From Bin55 sp964572845 (GTDB lineage: Bacteria > Pseudomonadota > Gammaproteobacteria > Pseudomonadales > Azotimanducaceae), in contig CAZNFX010000003.1 in the NCBI GenBank assembly GCA_964572845.1, forward strand, positions 1 to 64,000: 64,000 nt of DNA, given 5' to 3'. Of the stretch, positions 55,281-64,000 are shown one piece after another. Numbering within the stretch: position 1 is the stretch's first letter; the number at the start of each line of letters is the position of its first letter. A model generated the notes under the pieces. It had not been told where the DNA came from and made no database searches. It saw only the letters and a list, made by a program, of their open reading frames with translations. Position numbers and translations under genes: made by a program.

Positions 55281-56297
55281 CTACTTGGTCGGTTCCGCTA
55301 GTCGCTCATGCCCATCGTTTGACCATTGATCCAGTTCCGAGGTGATCAGCGGCTTTCCCTCAAGCAAAACCGATCGAATGTCGTCTCCAAAACCACGCAG
55401 CCAATGGCGCAGTTCAATTGAGTCACGAACCGTCGCACTAACGCGGTATTCTCCGCCTACAAGTTCACAAGTCTGGTCGTTGGATAGCCTAGACTCGGTC
55501 AGGTGTTGACCTGGACCCGCATCAATGAAGAACTCCAACTTAACTGGGGTCTGATCGCCAGGCGAGAAACCATAGGTTGCAATACACTCATCAATGTCGA
55601 AGTCTGTCGGTGGTGCGAACTCAATCGTAGTTGCATCCACAGTGTTCATTCGATGCAGAGCAAGACGATAAGGCGTTTCTCCGTCTTCGAACATCACAAT
55701 CAAGTACAAGACTTGCGCTCTGCTAACCAAACCCAATGGCAATACGACGAATTCCTTGGTCTCTCCTAGACGATTGGTATAGCCAACTCGCATTTTCAAA
55801 TTGCCGTACAAGCACTCTGTAACGGTATCTAAGGTTTCCTGTTTTATTGCCGGTGGAACAAGCAGTGGAGTTGGATATGCATAGCGCACTTTGGCTAGCC
55901 ATTGTGCTTGCAGTTCGTCCTTGCCAATACGTTCCCGTGCCCGGGCAAGAACGGTCTCTAGTGAGGGCATCGTTCCAGCTGGAACTAGATTCTGCAAAAA
56001 TCTTTCCGCGAGCGACAACATCAGCGCTTCGTTTCGTCCAAGCGACGGAATTAGGATTCCGCTTGCATTTTCCTTCCACCGGTAGCCGTAGGGCTTGGAA
56101 TCGTCTCGACACTCTATGTCGAAGTGTTCTACCAAGAACTTCAATGTTCGTTGCAGCGTACGAACACTTCGGTCTATACCGGCGTCCTCGAGCTGAGCCC
56201 GAAGCTCGCCAGCGCTGATGTAACGAATTCTTGGAATTCGTTGCATCGTAGCAAGAGCCAACTGGACTGTATCTAAGGAAGAGCTTCTAATTGGCAT
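55281..56297 (-). CDS. WYL-domain transcriptional regulator
   Basis: A 338-residue protein: an N-terminal helix-turn-helix (DTVQLALATMQRIPRIRYIS, then LQRTLKFLVEHFDIECRDD), a central WYL domain (MRVGYTNRLGETKEFVVLPL, QVLYLIVMFEDGETPYRLAL) and a C-terminal WCX-like domain (RVSATVRDSIELRHWLRGFG). WYL regulators sense ligands such as nucleotides and often control defence or stress loci. The start at ATG 56297, after GAGG, is preferred to GTG 56300. It lies 203 bp downstream of the double AAA+ gene; a GGTATACC palindrome at 56351-56358 may be its operator. Confidence 0.88.
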   Translation of the reverse strand: MPIRSSSLDTVQLALATMQRIPRIRYISAGELRAQLEDAGIDRSVRTLQRTLKFLVEHFDIECRDDSKPYGYRWKENASGILIPSLGRNEALMLSLAERFLQNLVPAGTMPSLETVLARARERIGKDELQAQWLAKVRYAYPTPLLVPPAIKQETLDTVTECLYGNLKMRVGYTNRLGETKEFVVLPLGLVSRAQVLYLIVMFEDGETPYRLALHRMNTVDATTIEFAPPTDFDIDECIATYGFSPGDQTPVKLEFFIDAGPGQHLTESRLSNDQTCELVGGEYRVSATVRDSIELRHWLRGFGDDIRSVLLEGKPLITSELDQWSNDGHERLAEPTK

Positions 56298-56500
56298 CAC
56301 TCACCTCAAGAATGCTAGATCGGGGTGCCTGCAAACCTAGCGTAACTGTGGGTATACCAGTGCAATTACACCAAATGTTGGTACCTCGATTGAGCGTCTC
56401 CCCGTGTAATCACATTTGCACTCGACGTAGAGCTATTGGCAATTAGTAATGTCGATTTCATCTACTACCTACCTCCGTCGAGTCTGGATAGAACTGATTC

Positions 56501-58636
56501 TTAGTTGAACCCTACTTTTGCACTGCACCCGATCTTCGTGTTGCACTCTGCAATCAAGGCATCAACAAAATCACCAGTGTTAGCCAGTGGGCTGAATTGG
56601 CTGCGTCGCTCGGCTGTAGCGAAGTCGCCCGGGGTCAAATTCGAAAGTTCATGCATTCGAATTAGGTCCTGCTTAGTTGGTTTTGCCAGCTCCATGTGCT
56701 TGCAATACTCCCGTAGGAGCTCTTCCGATTGTCGCTTGTTTGAATACGAGAATTCAATCTTGAGGTCGAATCGCCGAAACGCTGCATTGTCCAATGACTG
56801 CTGAAAGTTGGTTGTGGCTGCGAAAAGGCCCCCGAAACACTCCATTTGGGCAAGGAACTCATTGACTTGGGTCACTTCCCAACTCCGGTTCGCACCATCT
56901 CTCGACAAGAGGAAACTGTCCACTTCATCGATTAGGAGCAAATCTCCAGTTCTTTCCGCCGTGGCGAATGCGGCTCGAATCTGCTCTTCAGTCTGACCAA
57001 CAAACGGTCCTAAGAGATCCGAGGCATTGAGACGCTTCAAAGACATTCCGAGCTCCGTGGCCAGCCACCGTACAAACGCGCTCTTGCCCGTGCCGGATGG
57101 ACCATTGAGGCAGATCCTTGCGTTCCTGTTGCAACGCAATTGCCGCGCAATCGTCTTCAAGTCTGCATTCGCATTTATGAACGCGATGTCATACGTAGGC
57201 GGCAGCCTAGCGGGATCCTTTACTTTGACTGTGCTGTGAGCTTGACTACGCAACGTCGAATTCACTGTATCAAGGAACGTGTTACGCCACGAATTGGAGC
57301 TCGTGTCGGACGTAGCTATCGTTGCGAAGTCCACTCCATTTTGAATCACTGCAGGAACAAGGTCTGTTGATGACGCTAACACACTTACGAGCTCTCTGTC
57401 TGCGGTTGGAATCAAACGCTCAACGATGCGTTCGCGCTGCTTCTGCGGAGGAACAGGCACCTCGATGATGCGATCAAATCTCCGAAGCACAGCTGGGTCT
57501 ACGCCAGCAACGCTGTTGGCAATCCAAATGGTCGGTACTTCATTGGATTCCAGCACACGATTGAGCCAAGCTTTTGAGGTGCTCGGCCGAGACGACATTA
57601 GCTTAAAAAGGCCATGCAATCCTCTAGCAGCGTTTAGCAGGTCATCTACTTCGTCAAAAGTAATTAGCGAATTGCTCGTGCACAGGTAGCTCTGCGCGGA
57701 CCTGTATGCACAAGCTCGCTCCTTGGCGCTAATGGGGTGGTCGTCTTCGTCTGCCACAACAATTTCGAAGTTTTGGACTTTAAGCTCTTCCCCAAGCACT
57801 CTGCTCAATTCCGTCTTTCCTGTCCCAGGTGCACCGAACAGGAGGTAGTTGACACCTTTGCGCTTGGTTTCTAGCGCTACTCGAGCGTGTCGAACAACGG
57901 GCTCCAAGTCTCGTGCCAAATGCTCGAAGTCGTCCAAACTCAATGCACTCGTTGGGACCTCGCGGAACGCACTGTCAAACAATGTCGACATGTCTACGCC
58001 ATCAAACACCAGACAGCTAGCGAATTTGTCGCTAAGCGGGGTTAGGAATTCTCTGATGCTCCCATCGGCATCCCATGAGCTGTTCTGCAGCAATCCGGAC
58101 TTGTAAAGCGTCGCATTTCTATGGAGCGCATTGGAAACCGCTCGGTGATCCAATCCAACGACAGCAGCAACAACTGCGGCTACATTTCCCATGTGTACTT
58201 TCAGGGAGCCATCGAAAATGGATTGCAAATTGACATCGGTGTGCGCCATCAATGCAAATGCCAAGATGTCTTGCTCGCAATCGGTTAGTGGTATGTGCTT
58301 GTTCAGTTCATGCAGATTTCTTTCAACTGCCTTTGGAGGTCGAATTCGGTTCGCAGTCCCTTCGGCTTCTTTCAGCAACTCGCGCAATTCCTTGCGAGCT
58401 TGTCCGGGACAGAATTCATCCTGCTGCAAACAGCTAGAAAATCCCAGCTGTCTCGCTAGGCGTTCGTCGTCGAATCCGTAGACCTCAATGAAGTCGCAAT
58501 TGCCTCGACTCAGGTTCATGAACCGCAATAGCCAAAGCTTGCAAATGGGCTCGAGCTTCATGCCACTGAACATGTTTGATGATCGAAGCGAACGTGTTCT
58601 TCGCCTACGATGACGTTTCCTGTAGCTTGAATCCAT
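56501..58636 (-). CDS. Protein with two AAA+ ATPase domains
   Basis: A 711-residue AAA+ protein. An N-terminal helical region of ~230 residues is unrecognised and starts with a very basic patch. AAA-1 has Walker A GAPGTGKT (268-275) and Walker B LITFDEVDD (324-332). AAA-2 has NGPSGTGKS (511-519), LLLIDEVDSFL (566-576) and FRRFD near 620, which may hold an arginine finger. The layout recalls SpoVK/CDC48-type remodelling enzymes. Start ATG 58636 is chosen because GGGAG precedes it by seven bases; the frame is open to 58714. Neighbouring WYL and membrane genes suggest one stress or defence module. Confidence 0.88.
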   Translation of the reverse strand: MDSSYRKRHRRRRTRSLRSSNMFSGMKLEPICKLWLLRFMNLSRGNCDFIEVYGFDDERLARQLGFSSCLQQDEFCPGQARKELRELLKEAEGTANRIRPPKAVERNLHELNKHIPLTDCEQDILAFALMAHTDVNLQSIFDGSLKVHMGNVAAVVAAVVGLDHRAVSNALHRNATLYKSGLLQNSSWDADGSIREFLTPLSDKFASCLVFDGVDMSTLFDSAFREVPTSALSLDDFEHLARDLEPVVRHARVALETKRKGVNYLLFGAPGTGKTELSRVLGEELKVQNFEIVVADEDDHPISAKERACAYRSAQSYLCTSNSLITFDEVDDLLNAARGLHGLFKLMSSRPSTSKAWLNRVLESNEVPTIWIANSVAGVDPAVLRRFDRIIEVPVPPQKQRERIVERLIPTADRELVSVLASSTDLVPAVIQNGVDFATIATSDTSSNSWRNTFLDTVNSTLRSQAHSTVKVKDPARLPPTYDIAFINANADLKTIARQLRCNRNARICLNGPSGTGKSAFVRWLATELGMSLKRLNASDLLGPFVGQTEEQIRAAFATAERTGDLLLIDEVDSFLLSRDGANRSWEVTQVNEFLAQMECFGGLFAATTNFQQSLDNAAFRRFDLKIEFSYSNKRQSEELLREYCKHMELAKPTKQDLIRMHELSNLTPGDFATAERRSQFSPLANTGDFVDALIAECNTKIGCSAKVGFN

Positions 58637-59009
58637 GGATGTACTCCCAATGAAAGTTCTCGGTAAAACGACCTTGGTCGTACGTGCCTGTTGGTCGGGC
58701 GACGTGCCCAACACACTCTCTTGTCTAGGTCGTGGGAGTATTGTCCTGTTCTATGCGACAGCTTGTGTCGCTAATAGATTGCCAACTCAAACAACAAGAA
58801 TGGCACCGCTTTTGAAATTTAAACGCTCTTGTCGCTGCTAGAAAATGTTCGTTAATTCAATAGGTTTAGGTACGTTATTTCACAGCGTGCAAAGTCTCGA
58901 GCTCACCTATATGGTGCATTCGGAATTGCAATCTAGCAATTTCCCGCAGTCTTCTCATGGACCGTGGCTAGAATGGGTGAAACTAGTACACCTTCGATAG
59001 CTTGATCGT
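58637..59009. other. Divergent intergenic region
   Basis: 373 bases between the divergent AAA+ and TlpA-like genes. No frame, repeat or operator stands out. It should carry both promoters. Confidence 0.3.
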
Positions 59010-60959
59010 ATGAAGAAATTTGTCGCGCTGGTTGCAGTTCTGCTCGTGACAGCACTGCTCACCTCCTGCAGCTCCGGACCTCAGGTACCTTACACAATAA
59101 CCGCAGAGTTTGTTGTCGTTGAGAACCAAGAGCCTGAAGAAGCGGCAGCGGATGCCTCCTCGACCGATGAACTCGACACACGACTAGACCCCGCTTCGGT
59201 AACTGTGATGGTTTCCTACGAGACTACGAACGAAGACGGCGACACAGAAACGGTAGTGCTTGCTTCGGGAAACTTTTCCGAAAGCAGTTTGGAGTTTACG
59301 GGAGTTGTAGACAAACCGACCACTGTAGAGATCACGGTCGATATTGGTGAGGACGAACCACTAACGGCAGCTGCCGTATTGTCTCCAGGTAGTAAAACAA
59401 GATTTGCAGTGTTGGACTACCTTGGGTCATACCCTGACGACACATTGGCAATGATTGGAAGTTCGCATATGTCCAAGGATCCGAGAAAGAAATTCTCCAT
59501 TGCAGGAGATTTTGGTTCTTTCGATGGCGATCTGGCACATGCTGTTTTGGACGCTTCTATTACGCAATACGACGATGCAGGTGAAACCGAGAGTCGTTAC
59601 CTGGGTGTTGTATGGCTCGAAAACGGCCGCTTTTTGATCGAAGCCGATATCGAAGAACCGGCTCGTGTTACGGTATTTTTTGAATCTGCTCCCGACTGGA
59701 AGTCTTACTCCGCATGGACTAATTATGTAATTGTGGAACCTGGTGCGGAAATTACTGTTTCCGTGCGTGACGAAGCACAGCAATTGCTGGCAACGTCAGG
59801 AGTTGGCATGCATGCAACACTAGTGGAGAGTTGGCAACAGACAGACGAGTACCTTTCTACCTTTGACAAACACAATGAGGCCTACACACAATACATGGCC
59901 GATTGGGAAGCACAAACTGAGGCTGTTCAAGCCGATTCCGATGAAAGTGAAAGCGCAGGCGAAGACGCAGTTGCGGAAGAAGAGATTGCTTCCGAACCAT
60001 CGGAAGCTGAGGGCGATGAACAAACTGATAGTGGAATTGCGGAAGAATCGTCTGCAATTGCTTCAGCAGAACCCGCAACACCAGTGGCGGAAGGTTGCGA
60101 ACACGTCACAGTAGCATCTGAGCCTACGAGCAGTTTTGAGTCAGCAGATGCAAGTGATCTTCCGGAGTACTCCAGACTCCAACAGCTGCTGGATCGCATT
60201 AAAAGCAATGCATTGCAGACGATTGCTACAGATTCCAATAATCCGTTCGAGTCATTTCTTGCGATGGAGCTAGGGGCTTTCAGTGACGGAGCTGAAAATC
60301 GAAGCGACGCACTGCCCGTGTACGACAGGCTTGTTACCTTGTTCGACGCAGACCGCTATGTCAAGCGCATTAGTAAGGCACGCGATCGAGTCGTTTGGCG
60401 GATCGAATCTGAGGAAAACGATGAGAGTCTAGTTCGGGGCCAGAAAGCACCCCAATTCACCCTAGCGAGTTTGGAAGGGACGGAAGTCGCACTGTACGAT
60501 GTGCTAGATGAACAAGAGCTTGTCCTAATAGACTTCTGGGCGTCTTGGTGTGGACCATGCATTGCGGATTTTCCCGAACTCAAGAAGCTCTACAGTGCCT
60601 ACAAAGGCCTCGGTTTCGAAATCGTAGGCGTCTCCATTGACGATTCGTTTGAAGATTGGGAAGGTGGATCCCTCGATAACGAACTTCCCTGGGTCGACCT
60701 TGGTGAGATGGCTGGATGGAGAGGAGCTACGGCACGCTCATATGGTGTTCTAGCAATTCCCAAAGGTTACTTGCTCGACTCGGATGGATGCATCCTTGAA
60801 AGGAATATACGTCCAGCAATGTTGGAAGAGGTCCTTGTAGCACGTTTCGGTGAGATGCCGGAGTTGAAGGAATCTTCTACAGAAAGCGAATCTGAGCCAA
60901 TGGATCCAAGTTCAGACGAAATTGGGGCTAGCAACAGTACTAGAGACTCAAGCACTTGA
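59010..60959 (+). CDS. Large lipoprotein with C-terminal TlpA-like thioredoxin domain
   Basis: A 649-residue envelope lipoprotein: lipobox LLTSC with Cys20 as the lipidated residue, an N-terminal ~200-residue beta-rich domain like the DUF4369-type domains that precede thioredoxin folds, an acidic Ala/Glu/Ser-rich linker (about 300-385), and a TlpA/ResA thioredoxin domain with W-C514-G-P-C517 and a cis-Pro loop (LAIPKGYLLDSDG). The CxxC would reduce or isomerise disulphides in the periplasm or outer membrane. The long acidic linker and tail are unusual. No cytochrome-maturation genes adjoin it. Confidence 0.88.
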   Translation: MKKFVALVAVLLVTALLTSCSSGPQVPYTITAEFVVVENQEPEEAAADASSTDELDTRLDPASVTVMVSYETTNEDGDTETVVLASGNFSESSLEFTGVVDKPTTVEITVDIGEDEPLTAAAVLSPGSKTRFAVLDYLGSYPDDTLAMIGSSHMSKDPRKKFSIAGDFGSFDGDLAHAVLDASITQYDDAGETESRYLGVVWLENGRFLIEADIEEPARVTVFFESAPDWKSYSAWTNYVIVEPGAEITVSVRDEAQQLLATSGVGMHATLVESWQQTDEYLSTFDKHNEAYTQYMADWEAQTEAVQADSDESESAGEDAVAEEEIASEPSEAEGDEQTDSGIAEESSAIASAEPATPVAEGCEHVTVASEPTSSFESADASDLPEYSRLQQLLDRIKSNALQTIATDSNNPFESFLAMELGAFSDGAENRSDALPVYDRLVTLFDADRYVKRISKARDRVVWRIESEENDESLVRGQKAPQFTLASLEGTEVALYDVLDEQELVLIDFWASWCGPCIADFPELKKLYSAYKGLGFEIVGVSIDDSFEDWEGGSLDNELPWVDLGEMAGWRGATARSYGVLAIPKGYLLDSDGCILERNIRPAMLEEVLVARFGEMPELKESSTESESEPMDPSSDEIGASNSTRDSST

Positions 60960-61220
60960 ATTGCCGGGACATCGAATAGCTCGACCATAAAGGGTACACC
61001 CATTCATTGTCGCAATGCCTAATCCCTCACAAGCGATTAGGAGAAAGGCTTCGGAAAGCAAAAGTACGCTGGATAGTCGTAGACAATAGCCAAACCTGCG
61101 GTCGTAACAGTTACTAGCTTCAGAGTGCAACGGGGCAAGTAAATAATCTACATTCGACCAATATCCGTAGCTCGATTGTTGGTCGAACAGCTCTTGGGAC
61201 TTGCACCAATTTGGACGAAA

Positions 61221-63509
61221 TCAATTCTTACGCCAAAACTCGGCCAATGCCTGCCGCAATTCACGGGATTTGACGATTTTGGGAAGCCAGTGCTGAGGAA
61301 AGTAGCGTTTCACCTCGCGATGAGTGAATCTCGGATCAATCAGCAATATAGCGCCGCGGTCTGCTCCGTGCCGCACTACGCGTCCGGCTGCTTGAACTAC
61401 GCGCGTCAATGCGGGTTGACGATAGGCTAGTTCATAGCCAAGGTCTGACCCGTCACGAACCAATTCGCGCTCCAAATTCTTTGGCGGGATGGCCGGTCCC
61501 ACCACGATCACACCAGCCAATGACTCACTTGCAAAGTCTACGGACTCAGCAAAGACCCCTCCGGTCGAAACGAATGCGGCCCTCTTGCTTCTAGAATTGA
61601 CCCAATCGATGAACGCCGCACGTTCAGCCAAGTCCATGACCGGCTGCTGACGACGGACTGATTCCCTCTCTTCAACAAGGGAATACACCAAATCTAGGTA
61701 CTCGAATGACGGAAACGTGACCAGCCAATTGGCGGACGTCGACTCCCGCGCTGTTTCTACGACATCCACTACGGCTTGCGCCGTTGCCTGACGATCTCTC
61801 CAATAGGTCGAGATGTCCGGAACAACAACCACACCGTATCTCTTTGAATCAGGATCAATGCGCGCACGCTCAAACGGACCGTCCAACCCATGGTGCTCGG
61901 TATAGACTTCCGGCGGTGAGAGTGTCCCCGAGAAGCGAATACTGCTCTTGTACTCCTTAATCACTTTTCGAATCCATGACCCCGGTGCTACACAACGCAA
62001 TCGCAATACGACACAATCGGATTCACTACTGACAAACCACGCATACGACTTTTCGTCAAAGCGTTCCTTGGCCCCAACCAACCTCGATACCGTGTTCAAG
62101 CATCGAAAAAGAACATCGTCAGTCGATTCAAGATTGACTTCGAGCAACGCTTCCTGCATTTCGGTAGCCAATGACCAGAGCTCTTCCGGAACTGATTCGA
62201 CTACATCTTCTTCTTGGTTTCCAAGATACTCGTTGGCAAGAGCGTTCAGCTGGTGCAACAGTCCGCGAGCAATATTCTCAATCTTGGAATTTGCTCGAGC
62301 ACCTATCGTTTGTTCTAGTAATGTCTCCTCCAACCGAACCGAGAGCATGTCGGCCACTCGTTCGCCAAGTCGATGCGCTTCGTCGATCAGCAAGGTGACC
62401 TTTCGGAAGTGCTTAGACTGCAAACTGCGAAGCGAAATCATTGGGTCAAAGATGTAGTTGTAGTCGCCAATTGCTACGTCCACCCATGCAGCAGCATCCA
62501 ACGACAGTTCGTAAGGACAAACACGGTGAACTCGAGCCACCAATTCGACATCTTTCCGACCGATCGTCCTGCGTGCAAGCAAGTCTTTTCTGGCTTGCGG
62601 CAGTCTGTCGTAGTGTCCCTTGGCGTACTCGCAGTGTTCCGGAGCACAGGTCGCGCCGGGTGTAAAGCAAATTCTCTCCTTTGCTGTTATCGAGATTGTG
62701 GTTAGCGGTTCATTGTGAGCCTGCAAGGTGCGCATTGACTCAATGGCGATTCTCTGACCGGTGGTTCGTGCGGTGGCGAAGTACACTCGATCAATGAGCT
62801 CCTGACCCATCGCCTTTACAGAGGGATATAGCGTCGCCATTGTCTTGCCCGTGCCCGTCGGCGCTTCCAACATCAGATTGTCTTCGTCTCGCACCGATAC
62901 ATATGCGCGACGGGCTACTCTCAACTGTTCCGCTCCGACTGCCTTGAACGGAAACAGCTGTTCCTTTGCAATTTGGTTGCGCGATTGAACGCGTTGCAGA
63001 CTGCGCGACAGGAACTCGGTGTACACATCAACCGTGGAGTTCAAGAACTGTTGAAGTTCACCGTGCGTGCACTCTTCGGCAATCGTTTCTGCTTGCAACG
63101 AATCAGGATGGACGTAGGTCAATTGAACGCTACACTTTGTAGAGTTCTCGCTTTCTAGCAGCATCGCAGCATAGATGCGCGCCTGGGCCATGTGCAACGA
63201 TCCTAGGCGCGCATGGACTTCCGCTGCAGGTAGACGGGATGCTTTGATCTCTTCTACTAACGGACCGGGCTCTAGAACAACTCCATCAGCTCTCCCAGAG
63301 ATCTTCAATCGAACACCATGCCCAGTGAACTCCCCACGAAGTACCTTCTCGGTCTGGTAGTTGTCGTTGTTGGACTTTACCCTTGCCTGATAGGAATGCT
63401 GTGCTAACAGTCCTTCATGAAGGTCCAATCGTTCATCGAGTCGGTGGTTGATGTCGCCAGACCGATGTACGAACTCGGCTAGTTCTCGTACAGAAATTGA
63501 AGACTTCAC
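61221..63509 (-). CDS. Iron-sulphur Rad3/XPD-family DNA helicase (DinG-like)
   Basis: A 762-residue 5'-3' helicase. Residues 1-150 form a PD-(D/E)xK-like N-terminal part (ISGRADGVVLEPGPLVEEIK). Walker A is EAPTGTGKT. Four cysteines in CFTPGATCAPEHCEYAKG and VCPYE would bind a 4Fe-4S cluster. The DEAH box is LLIDEAHRL, and the later motifs include SGTLSPPEVY and AAGRVVRHGADRG. The fusion of a Cas4-like nuclease-type N-terminus to Rad3 matches a bacterial subfamily near DinG/YoaA. Its ATG overlaps the stop of the VRR-NUC gene, so both act together in repair. Confidence 0.9.
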   Translation of the reverse strand: MKSSISVRELAEFVHRSGDINHRLDERLDLHEGLLAQHSYQARVKSNNDNYQTEKVLRGEFTGHGVRLKISGRADGVVLEPGPLVEEIKASRLPAAEVHARLGSLHMAQARIYAAMLLESENSTKCSVQLTYVHPDSLQAETIAEECTHGELQQFLNSTVDVYTEFLSRSLQRVQSRNQIAKEQLFPFKAVGAEQLRVARRAYVSVRDEDNLMLEAPTGTGKTMATLYPSVKAMGQELIDRVYFATARTTGQRIAIESMRTLQAHNEPLTTISITAKERICFTPGATCAPEHCEYAKGHYDRLPQARKDLLARRTIGRKDVELVARVHRVCPYELSLDAAAWVDVAIGDYNYIFDPMISLRSLQSKHFRKVTLLIDEAHRLGERVADMLSVRLEETLLEQTIGARANSKIENIARGLLHQLNALANEYLGNQEEDVVESVPEELWSLATEMQEALLEVNLESTDDVLFRCLNTVSRLVGAKERFDEKSYAWFVSSESDCVVLRLRCVAPGSWIRKVIKEYKSSIRFSGTLSPPEVYTEHHGLDGPFERARIDPDSKRYGVVVVPDISTYWRDRQATAQAVVDVVETARESTSANWLVTFPSFEYLDLVYSLVEERESVRRQQPVMDLAERAAFIDWVNSRSKRAAFVSTGGVFAESVDFASESLAGVIVVGPAIPPKNLERELVRDGSDLGYELAYRQPALTRVVQAAGRVVRHGADRGAILLIDPRFTHREVKRYFPQHWLPKIVKSRELRQALAEFWRKN

Positions 63510-64000
63510 GGCTTGTTGGAAAATCGTACGACACGCACTGGCAAGCCAGCGTCCATGAGGGATGTCAGCCAGATTCTCTGGTTGCGTTGTACTTGATCGC
63601 CGGGAGCTTTCACTTCCACAAATTCGTAGCCGCCATTGGGATGCACGAGTGTCAAATCAGGAAAACCTGATCGCATTTGACCCAGGTCAGATTTCACTAT
63701 GCCAAGAAGGAGTCGCAAATCAGTGTCGCCAATCGCTTGCACCAACGTTTGCAACACGTCGTCCGAAATGGCCGACCAGTTAACTAAGCGATTGACAAGC
63801 CCACGCTTGTTGAAGGCCGTTTCCAAGATTGTTGTAGCAAGTGGCGCAGGGCGATCCAAGGGATCTATACACCGTTGCTTCCTAATTTCAAAGAACTCGG
63901 GCCAGAACAGATCGCGCGGACCCGACTGAAACTGATTGGTGAAAGCACCGGGGACTGAAACGTACATCCAGTCCCAATACGCGAGTCCAAATAGAGCCAA
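63506..64000 (-). CDS. FAN1-type VRR-NUC nuclease, 5' part missing
   Basis: Structure-specific nuclease; the gene runs off the right edge, so only the last ~164 residues are seen. They include the FAN1-like stretch FGLAYWDWMYVSVPGAF and the VRR-NUC catalytic core: GFPDLTLV (D) followed by YEFVEVKAPGDQVQ (ExK). These cleave near branched or cross-linked DNA. The first Met in the window is probably internal. Overlap with the Rad3-type helicase (ATGA) makes a nuclease-helicase pair. Confidence 0.88.
   Translation of the reverse strand: MALFGLAYWDWMYVSVPGAFTNQFQSGPRDLFWPEFFEIRKQRCIDPLDRPAPLATTILETAFNKRGLVNRLVNWSAISDDVLQTLVQAIGDTDLRLLLGIVKSDLGQMRSGFPDLTLVHPNGGYEFVEVKAPGDQVQRNQRIWLTSLMDAGLPVRVVRFSNKP

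Noticed and set aside
1..64000. tRNA or rRNA genes
   Set aside because: I looked for T-loop-like GTTCGAATC patterns and conserved rRNA stretches and found none that form a gene; a covariance search would be needed to exclude tRNAs fully.

Overview
The window looks like a piece of chromosome from a gammaproteobacterium of roughly balanced base composition. The best marker is the block smc-zipA-ligA (36.3-33.1 kb, minus strand), an order and content (ZipA division protein next to NAD-dependent ligase) typical of Gammaproteobacteria. TonB-dependent receptors, a SPOR-domain lipoprotein and many acyl-CoA, P450 and dehalogenase genes suggest a heterotroph, perhaps marine. That habitat is inference only; no rRNA or tRNA gene was recognised.

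Region 1 (1-10.7 kb) is an accessory defence island. Both edges carry remnants of IS1595-family insertion sequences in inverted orientation (56-167 on the plus strand, 10231-10712 on the minus strand). At the left edge the remnant is itself cut by what looks like the end of an IS21-family element. Inside lie (a) a tight, A+T-rich three-gene operon: a Dam-like D12 adenine methylase, a four-helix membrane protein and a DGQHR-domain (DndB-like) protein; (b) a complete type III restriction-modification pair (mod, res) pointing the other way; and (c) a decayed DUF433/DUF5615 toxin-antitoxin module whose toxin gene is split by a two-gene cassette (small membrane protein plus truncated C39-like protein). 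The operon in (a) is the best candidate in the window for an undescribed system.

Region 2 (10.8-22.1 kb) is envelope and uptake: a serine hydrolase, a BtuB-like TonB receptor translationally coupled to an M20 peptidase, an HNH endonuclease, a TauD-type dioxygenase, an Oar-like TonB receptor and a SPOR lipoprotein. Region 3 (22.2-32.8 kb) is catabolic: glutathione transferase, peroxiredoxin, Ldh-family dehydrogenase, haloalkane dehalogenase, cytochrome P450, acyl-CoA dehydrogenase, enoyl-CoA hydratase, DUF169 and a ferritin-like protein. A 36-bp perfect palindrome sits between the peroxiredoxin and transferase genes.

Region 4 (33-41.5 kb) is the core block ligA, zipA, smc, then a structured intergenic stretch and a MerR regulator with three 11-bp operator-like repeats in front of it. 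Region 5 (42-52.5 kb) holds two kinase-fold phosphotransferases, a GNAT acetyltransferase, an enoyl-CoA hydratase/SDR pair, the large helicase Lhr, a TVP38-type membrane protein and a second acyl-CoA dehydrogenase.

Region 6 (52.9-64 kb) contains a second possible stress or defence module (double AAA+ ATPase, WYL regulator, coiled membrane protein), an unknown anchored protein, a large TlpA-like lipoprotein, and at the right edge an iron-sulphur Rad3/XPD-type helicase overlapping a FAN1-type VRR-NUC nuclease that runs off the window.
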